Origin: Acidimicrobiia bacterium | Lineage (GTDB): Bacteria; Actinomycetota; Acidimicrobiia; IMCC26256; PALSA-610 | DNA length: 64,000 nt | Reading direction: 5' to 3' | Assembly (NCBI GenBank): GCA_027494135.1 | Contig: JAOSJK010000012.1 | Location: 734,795-798,794, forward strand | Shown: piece by piece, positions 59,986 to 64,000 of the stretch | Numbering within the stretch: position 1 is the stretch's first letter | How the letters are laid out: each line of letters starts with the position of its first letter | Translations under genes and position numbers: made by a program | The notes under the pieces: generated by a model | Told to the model about the DNA's origin: nothing | The model's database searches: none | The model's input: the letters and a program-made list of their open reading frames with translations, nothing else

Positions 59986-60969
59986 ATGGCGAGCGTTCCC
60001 GCAGAGCGGGTGCTCGTGGTCGTGAACGCGGTGGCGCGCGGAGGCCCTGCCCTGCTCCTCGACGAGGTGCTGCAGGTGTCCCGTGCGCTTGGGTTCGAGG
60101 CGGTGGTTCTCGAGCCGCAAGGGAGCGACCGCTCAATCGCCGAGGTGGCGGACGCCGTAGCCGGCGGCGGCCCCTGGGCCACTGTCGTCGCGGTCGGCGG
60201 CGACGGATCCGTACGTGCTGTCGCCGAGGGACTCGCACGCGGTCTGAGGCGGCTCGGCACACCAGGGAGTGCCGCCGAGATGCCCTCCACACCCGCTCCA
60301 CCCCTCTTCGTCGTCCCCGGCGGAACGGGCAACTCCGTGTACCGGGCGCTGTGGGAGGACCACCCTTGGTCCGAGGTGCTCGCCGGGGCACTGACGGGGC
60401 ACGCTCGAGTTCGCGACCTCGATCTCCTGCGTATCGCCGAGACAGGGTCGATCGTTCTTCTCGGCGCGAGCGCCGGCCTGGTCGCCGAGGCGGTCCGCGT
60501 CTCGGAGCGACTTGAGGGGGTAGAGGGCCGGGACCGATACCAGGCCGCGGCGATCACGGCGCTCGAGGAGCACACGCCGTTCCCGGCGCGCGTGAAGGTA
60601 GACGGAGCGACTTTGCACGAGGGACCGTCGACGCTCGTCGCCGTCGGAGGGGCCCGACACCGCGCCGGCACCTTCCAGCTGCTGCCCCTATCGGTGCTCG
60701 ACGACGGGCTCCTCGACGTCTGCGTGATCCGGGGAGTCGACGCAGGTGCGTTCGTCGAGCTCGCCGGGGTCGTCACCGCCGGTGAGCACGTCGGTCGACC
60801 GGAGGTCGCTTACGCGCAAGGACGAGCTGTCACCATCGAGCGGACCGACGGCGCGCCGCTCACCTTCGAGCACGACGGCGACCTGTGGGATCGCCGCGAC
60901 TCCGCCCTGACCATCGAGGTCGCCGCCACCGTACCGGCGTTCGCCCCGCTCCGGGCACTAGCAGGCTGA
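59986..60969 (+). CDS. Diacylglycerol/sphingosine kinase-family lipid kinase
   Basis: A 327-residue kinase starting directly after the GMC stop. VVVNAVARGGPA opens the nucleotide domain; the signature VVAVGGDGSVRAVAEGL near residues 64-80 and FVVPGGTGNSVYRAL near 106-120 bind ATP and lipid. LGASAGLVAEAV and a beta-rich C-terminal domain (LLPLSVLDDGLLDVCVI) fit YegS/DgkB-like enzymes that phosphorylate membrane lipids. Confidence 0.88.
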   Translation: MASVPAERVLVVVNAVARGGPALLLDEVLQVSRALGFEAVVLEPQGSDRSIAEVADAVAGGGPWATVVAVGGDGSVRAVAEGLARGLRRLGTPGSAAEMPSTPAPPLFVVPGGTGNSVYRALWEDHPWSEVLAGALTGHARVRDLDLLRIAETGSIVLLGASAGLVAEAVRVSERLEGVEGRDRYQAAAITALEEHTPFPARVKVDGATLHEGPSTLVAVGGARHRAGTFQLLPLSVLDDGLLDVCVIRGVDAGAFVELAGVVTAGEHVGRPEVAYAQGRAVTIERTDGAPLTFEHDGDLWDRRDSALTIEVAATVPAFAPLRALAG

Positions 60970-61097
60970 GATCGCGGGACCGCCCGGTCCCCCCACAGAC
61001 CGTGGACTTCTCGTCGAGGCGTACTCCGGGATCTGCGCCGTGACAGGATTCCGCGACCTCCGGTTGCATTTCGCACAGCCGGTTCGTCAGTCAGGGT

Positions 61098-61619
61098 GTG
61101 AGCAGAGTTACCGAGCAGTCAGTGGAGCCCCCCGAGAGCATCGACGGCCGATGGGACGCCGACACGCTCCGAGAGCTGGAGAACCTCTACGAGCCACTGC
61201 GGCGGTTCGCCGCGATGGTGGGGCGGTGGGAGGTCGAGCCCGACGATCTGGTGCAGGAGGCGTATGCGCGCTTCCTGAAGGCGGAGCCGAGGGCCGTTCG
61301 CGATCTCGGCCCGTACCTGCGAAGGGTGATAGCGAACGCCGCCATCGACGAGCGGCGCCGATCCCGGCGCGCGGAGGCAGCACGGCTCCGCATCGCCACC
61401 GACGCCAAGACCGCCGACACCTACCCGAGCGAGCTGGCCGATCTGCTCCGCCTCGACCCCCAGGTGCGCGGCCTGCTGTATCTGGTCGAGGTCGAGGGCG
61501 AGTCCGTGACGGCGGCCGCCCGAGTGGTCGGCATGGGTCCTGCATCTGCCCGCATGGCCCTCACACGCGCACGGCGCCGACTGCGCGCCGAGCTTGAAGC
61601 GGAGCGAGACGATGACTGA
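61098..61619 (+). CDS. Sigma-70 family (ECF-type) RNA polymerase sigma factor
   Basis: A 173-residue sigma factor, GTG start. Region 2: LYEPLRRFAAMVGRWEVEPDDLVQEAYARFLKAEPRA with the conserved DDLVQE; LGPYLRRVIANAAIDERRRSRR follows. Region 4: LLYLVEVEGESVTAAARVVGMGPASARMALTRARRRLR. The stop overlaps the next gene by 8 bases. Probably controlled by that membrane partner. Confidence 0.88.
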   Translation: MSRVTEQSVEPPESIDGRWDADTLRELENLYEPLRRFAAMVGRWEVEPDDLVQEAYARFLKAEPRAVRDLGPYLRRVIANAAIDERRRSRRAEAARLRIATDAKTADTYPSELADLLRLDPQVRGLLYLVEVEGESVTAAARVVGMGPASARMALTRARRRLRAELEAERDDD

Positions 61620-63471
61620 CTCGAACAGGTTGCGCCACAAGCTGGATCTGATGGCAGTGCGCGGGAACCGCCGAGGCGCTGCCGCAGTCCTGCAGTCGGC
61701 CAAGGACCAGGTGCCTGCCGCGCGCTCGGCGAACGGCGCCGGAATCATGCCGCCGGACGGCGAAGGAGACCGGCCCGACGAGCTCGTCGTCGAGATCCAG
61801 AGCGCGACGCCGCGGCGCCGGCACGCAGCCTGGAGCATCCTCGCAGCCGCCGGCGCCGCCGCGCTCGCTGGCGTCGGCGCCCTGGCGATCACGGCACTCG
61901 TCGGAGACGGCGGCGCGTCCTCACCCGAGGCCGCGGTGCAGCGGCTCGCAGACGCCGTCAGCGCCGAGGATCCACTCGCGGCGGCCGGAGCGCTCGCTCC
62001 CGGGGAGGTGCGGACTCTGAGCCGCACACTCGACGCCGCCGGCCACAGGGCCGCCGATCTCGACCTGGTTGCGACCGCGGGTGCACCGCTGGCCGGAGTC
62101 GACCTCGACGTTCGCGACCTCGCTCTGGCCACCGAGGATCTCGCTCCCGGGTACGCGAAGGTGGTTGTCCTCGACGGCTCCCTGACCGCGGAGACGAACG
62201 CCGCGGAGATGTCGGATCTCCTTCGCCGGGCCGGGGTACACGACTCGGCCGCGTCGGTCGAGGCCGCCGAGCTGCGGCAGCGCGACATCCAGCCCTTCTT
62301 GATGGCGGTGGAGTCCGGCGACGGGTGGTACGTGAGCGTCGCGTACACGGCGCTCGAGTACCTGCGCGTCCTCAACGACCTGCCCGCCCCCGACTACGGC
62401 TCGGGCCTCGCCGCGCTGTCGAGCCTCGGAGCGTCCTCACCCGAGGACGCAGCCCGGCAGATGGTGAGCGGAGTCGCCGACTCCGACTGGGATGCCGTCT
62501 TCTCCCTCATCCCGCCCGGCGAGATCGCGCTCTACGACTACCGAGAAGCCCTCGGCGAGCTCCTGGCCGACTCCGACGCGGGTGCCACCGTCGACGCCCT
62601 CGACGCAACCGCCGAGATTGACGGTGACACTGCCGTCGTCGAGGTCCGCGCCTCCGGGTCGTTCGAGTCGGTTCGCGACGACGGCTACGGGCCCACCCAC
62701 TGGGACCTCTCCGACGGCTGCCTCCGCGAGTACTACCCCGGCTACACCGAGACGGGCGTCGCAATCGGATCGGACTCCGGCGCCGTGTCATACCCGACGC
62801 AGGCGACGAACGCCTTCTGCATCTCGCCGGCGTACGCGGGCTCGCCCCTGCTGATGTTCATCGGTGGTACCGGAACGCCGTCCGAGGATCCGGAGCGGGG
62901 CGTAGAACTCACCGCCGTGCGGATCGGCGACCGGTGGTTCCTCAGCCCGGTGAGCATGGCGCTCGAGGCCGTCGACGCCTGGGTGGGCGGCTTCGACCTG
63001 CGCTCGCTCTACTCGATGCTCGGACTGGGTCGCGAGATCCCGCCCGAGACCGGGCTGACGCTGGGTGAGAGCTATCGCGGCGAGGTCGCTTCGCGCTGGA
63101 CGACCTACACGTACAGCTTCGACGGGAACGCCGGCCAAGAGGTGGTCGGCCGCTTGACCGAGCTCACCGGCGCAGACGAGCCCCGCGAAGGTACCCTGCC
63201 GGGGGCGTTCACGAGCGCAGAGCTGTACGCCCCCGACGGGTCGCCCGTCTACGACTCATACATGGTCCTTGCGGGCAGCCCCGTGGCGCTCCCGGAGGAC
63301 GGCACCTACACGCTCGTCGTGAATGCCTACTTCGCCGGACCGTACGAGCTGACGCTCTGGGACGCCGACGAGGCGCCGGGCGACGCCACCGGGGGGGCAA
63401 CCGCTACCGGTGGCGTCGCAACCTCGGTCCCGGCCGTACCGACCACCTTCCCGAACGCCCCCGATGGATGA
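61612..63471 (+). CDS. Single-pass membrane protein with duplicated extracytoplasmic domain; candidate anti-sigma or sensor
   Basis: 619 residues from ATG 61612, overlapping the sigma gene. About 72 cytosolic residues, one TM (AAWSILAAAGAAALAGVGALAITALVG, about 72-98), then a long outside part. Two related blocks begin ASSPEAAVQRLADAVSAEDP (residue 102) and ASSPEDAARQMVSGVADSDW (residue 274), each ending in a GW/RWF strand, indicating duplication. The C-terminal YTYSFDGNAGQEVVGRL to YELTLWD is a beta-rich domain. No zinc anti-sigma HxxxCxxC motif. Partner role is inferred from gene order. Confidence 0.75.
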   Translation: MTDSNRLRHKLDLMAVRGNRRGAAAVLQSAKDQVPAARSANGAGIMPPDGEGDRPDELVVEIQSATPRRRHAAWSILAAAGAAALAGVGALAITALVGDGGASSPEAAVQRLADAVSAEDPLAAAGALAPGEVRTLSRTLDAAGHRAADLDLVATAGAPLAGVDLDVRDLALATEDLAPGYAKVVVLDGSLTAETNAAEMSDLLRRAGVHDSAASVEAAELRQRDIQPFLMAVESGDGWYVSVAYTALEYLRVLNDLPAPDYGSGLAALSSLGASSPEDAARQMVSGVADSDWDAVFSLIPPGEIALYDYREALGELLADSDAGATVDALDATAEIDGDTAVVEVRASGSFESVRDDGYGPTHWDLSDGCLREYYPGYTETGVAIGSDSGAVSYPTQATNAFCISPAYAGSPLLMFIGGTGTPSEDPERGVELTAVRIGDRWFLSPVSMALEAVDAWVGGFDLRSLYSMLGLGREIPPETGLTLGESYRGEVASRWTTYTYSFDGNAGQEVVGRLTELTGADEPREGTLPGAFTSAELYAPDGSPVYDSYMVLAGSPVALPEDGTYTLVVNAYFAGPYELTLWDADEAPGDATGGATATGGVATSVPAVPTTFPNAPDG

Positions 63472-63892
63472 CGAGTCCCGCCGGCGACTCCTAGCCGCCG
63501 ACCTGCTCGCCACCGCCGGTGGCGGCGGTCTGGTGGCGTCGGCGTTCCTTCACTGGGTTCGCAGCGGCCCCGGCAACGGCCTGCGTGGTCACGACCTCGT
63601 CGACACCGTCGTCGCGCTGGGAGGGGCTCTGCCGGGGCTCTCTGCCGCGCGCCTGACCGCGCTCTGGTACCTCGTCCCGGCGCTCGGTGCACTCGCGTGG
63701 CTCTCGGTCGGGCTGACCGGTGCGCACTCCCTACCTTCCCGCGCCGTCGCCGCGACTGCCGGGGCCACGACCGGGTTCGCCATCGTCGCCTTCGTCCAGC
63801 TCGCGGGGTTCGCGGCGCTGGGCCCGGGAGCCCTGCTCGCCGCGGCCGGTGGCGCCGCGCTCCTGGCTTCCGCGTTCATCTACCGCACCTGA
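63464..63892 (+). CDS. Small membrane protein of unknown function
   Basis: A 142-residue protein from ATG 63464, overlapping the previous gene by 8 bases. Four hydrophobic segments (LLATAGGGGLVASAFLHWV, LTALWYLVPALGALAWLSVGL, VAATAGATTGFAIVAFVQLAGF, PGALLAAAGGAALLASAFIY). Third gene of the sigma factor operon. No family recognised. Confidence 0.7.
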   Translation: MDDESRRRLLAADLLATAGGGGLVASAFLHWVRSGPGNGLRGHDLVDTVVALGGALPGLSAARLTALWYLVPALGALAWLSVGLTGAHSLPSRAVAATAGATTGFAIVAFVQLAGFAALGPGALLAAAGGAALLASAFIYRT

Positions 63893-63937
63893 CGACCGAC
63901 CCAGTCCGATCCCGGAGTCGGCTCCCCCATAGGGCGT

Positions 63938-64000
63938 CTACGAGAGAGCGGCCGCGAGGACTTCGTGCACCTCGGCGGGGTTCAGCTCCTCGAGGTGGGC
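63938..64000 (-). CDS. C-terminal end of a gene cut by the window edge
   Basis: The last 20 residues of a minus-strand frame read AHLEELNPAEVHEVLAAALS before a TAG at 63938. It is protein-like and convergent with the membrane-protein gene, but too short to identify. Confidence 0.5.
   Translation of the reverse strand, partial: AHLEELNPAEVHEVLAAALS

Overview
Strongly GC-rich DNA with dense, often ATGA- or GTGA-overlapping genes. Two proteins of the mycothiol-dependent maleylpyruvate isomerase-like superfamily, an mtrAB plus GerMN-lipoprotein operon resembling mtrAB-lpqB, and hairpin terminators without U-tracts all point to an Actinomycetota bacterium. A deep, probably uncultured lineage such as Acidimicrobiia is my best guess, by inference only. 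Roughly 25 genes carry or need frameshifts, mostly where a homopolymer run looks one base too long or too short. I read these as assembly errors rather than pseudogenes, so joined coordinates are given for them.

Layout. 1-4.4 kb: neutral ceramidase-like fragment, elbB, azlCD, and a TetR gene divergent from an amine oxidase-type flavoprotein across a perfect operator palindrome. 4.4-6.3 kb: typA. 6.5-12.2 kb: a tight operon of a ThDP enzyme, an SDR, a DUF35/OB-fold protein and a thiolase-like protein lacking the catalytic Cys, then a sulfatase. 12.3-25 kb, the most unusual part: a complete type II DMSO reductase-family operon (46-aa charged peptide, alpha, gamma, beta, TorD chaperone) divergent from a MoxR-type AAA+ ATPase and a VWA protein (NorQ/NorD or CoxD/CoxE-like), followed by a second, orphan alpha subunit. 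25-30.4 kb: lipoprotein CocE/NonD hydrolase, TetR regulator, GGDEF-EAL protein. 30.5-35.5 kb: mycothiol-type protein, two hypotheticals, and a STAS/MtrA/MtrB/GerMN operon read leftwards. 35.5-41.3 kb: aldo/keto reductase, DEAD-box helicase, second sulfatase, second mycothiol-type protein. 41.4-46.5 kb: M28 peptidase, a three-gene ABC-2 exporter, an MBL hydrolase. 46.5-51 kb: third orphan molybdoenzyme alpha subunit and mmsA. 51-64 kb: VOC protein, acyltransferase 3, GNAT, cyclase-family hydrolase, tesB, DUF2207 protein, GMC oxidoreductase, lipid kinase, sigma factor with a membrane partner, small membrane protein, and a cut gene at the edge.

Two families of dispersed long perfect hairpins sit at gene 3' ends. 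Family A has core GTCGATAGACCACA (3 copies). Family B begins GTTTTGGCGTCA (3 clear copies and a degenerate fourth). Their outer or middle stem bases change in compensating pairs. Together with the three-paralogue molybdoenzyme set and its MoxR/VWA partner, these are the features most worth following up. I saw no rRNA, tRNA, CRISPR array, transposase or replication origin, and no gene-free stretch longer than about 300 bases.
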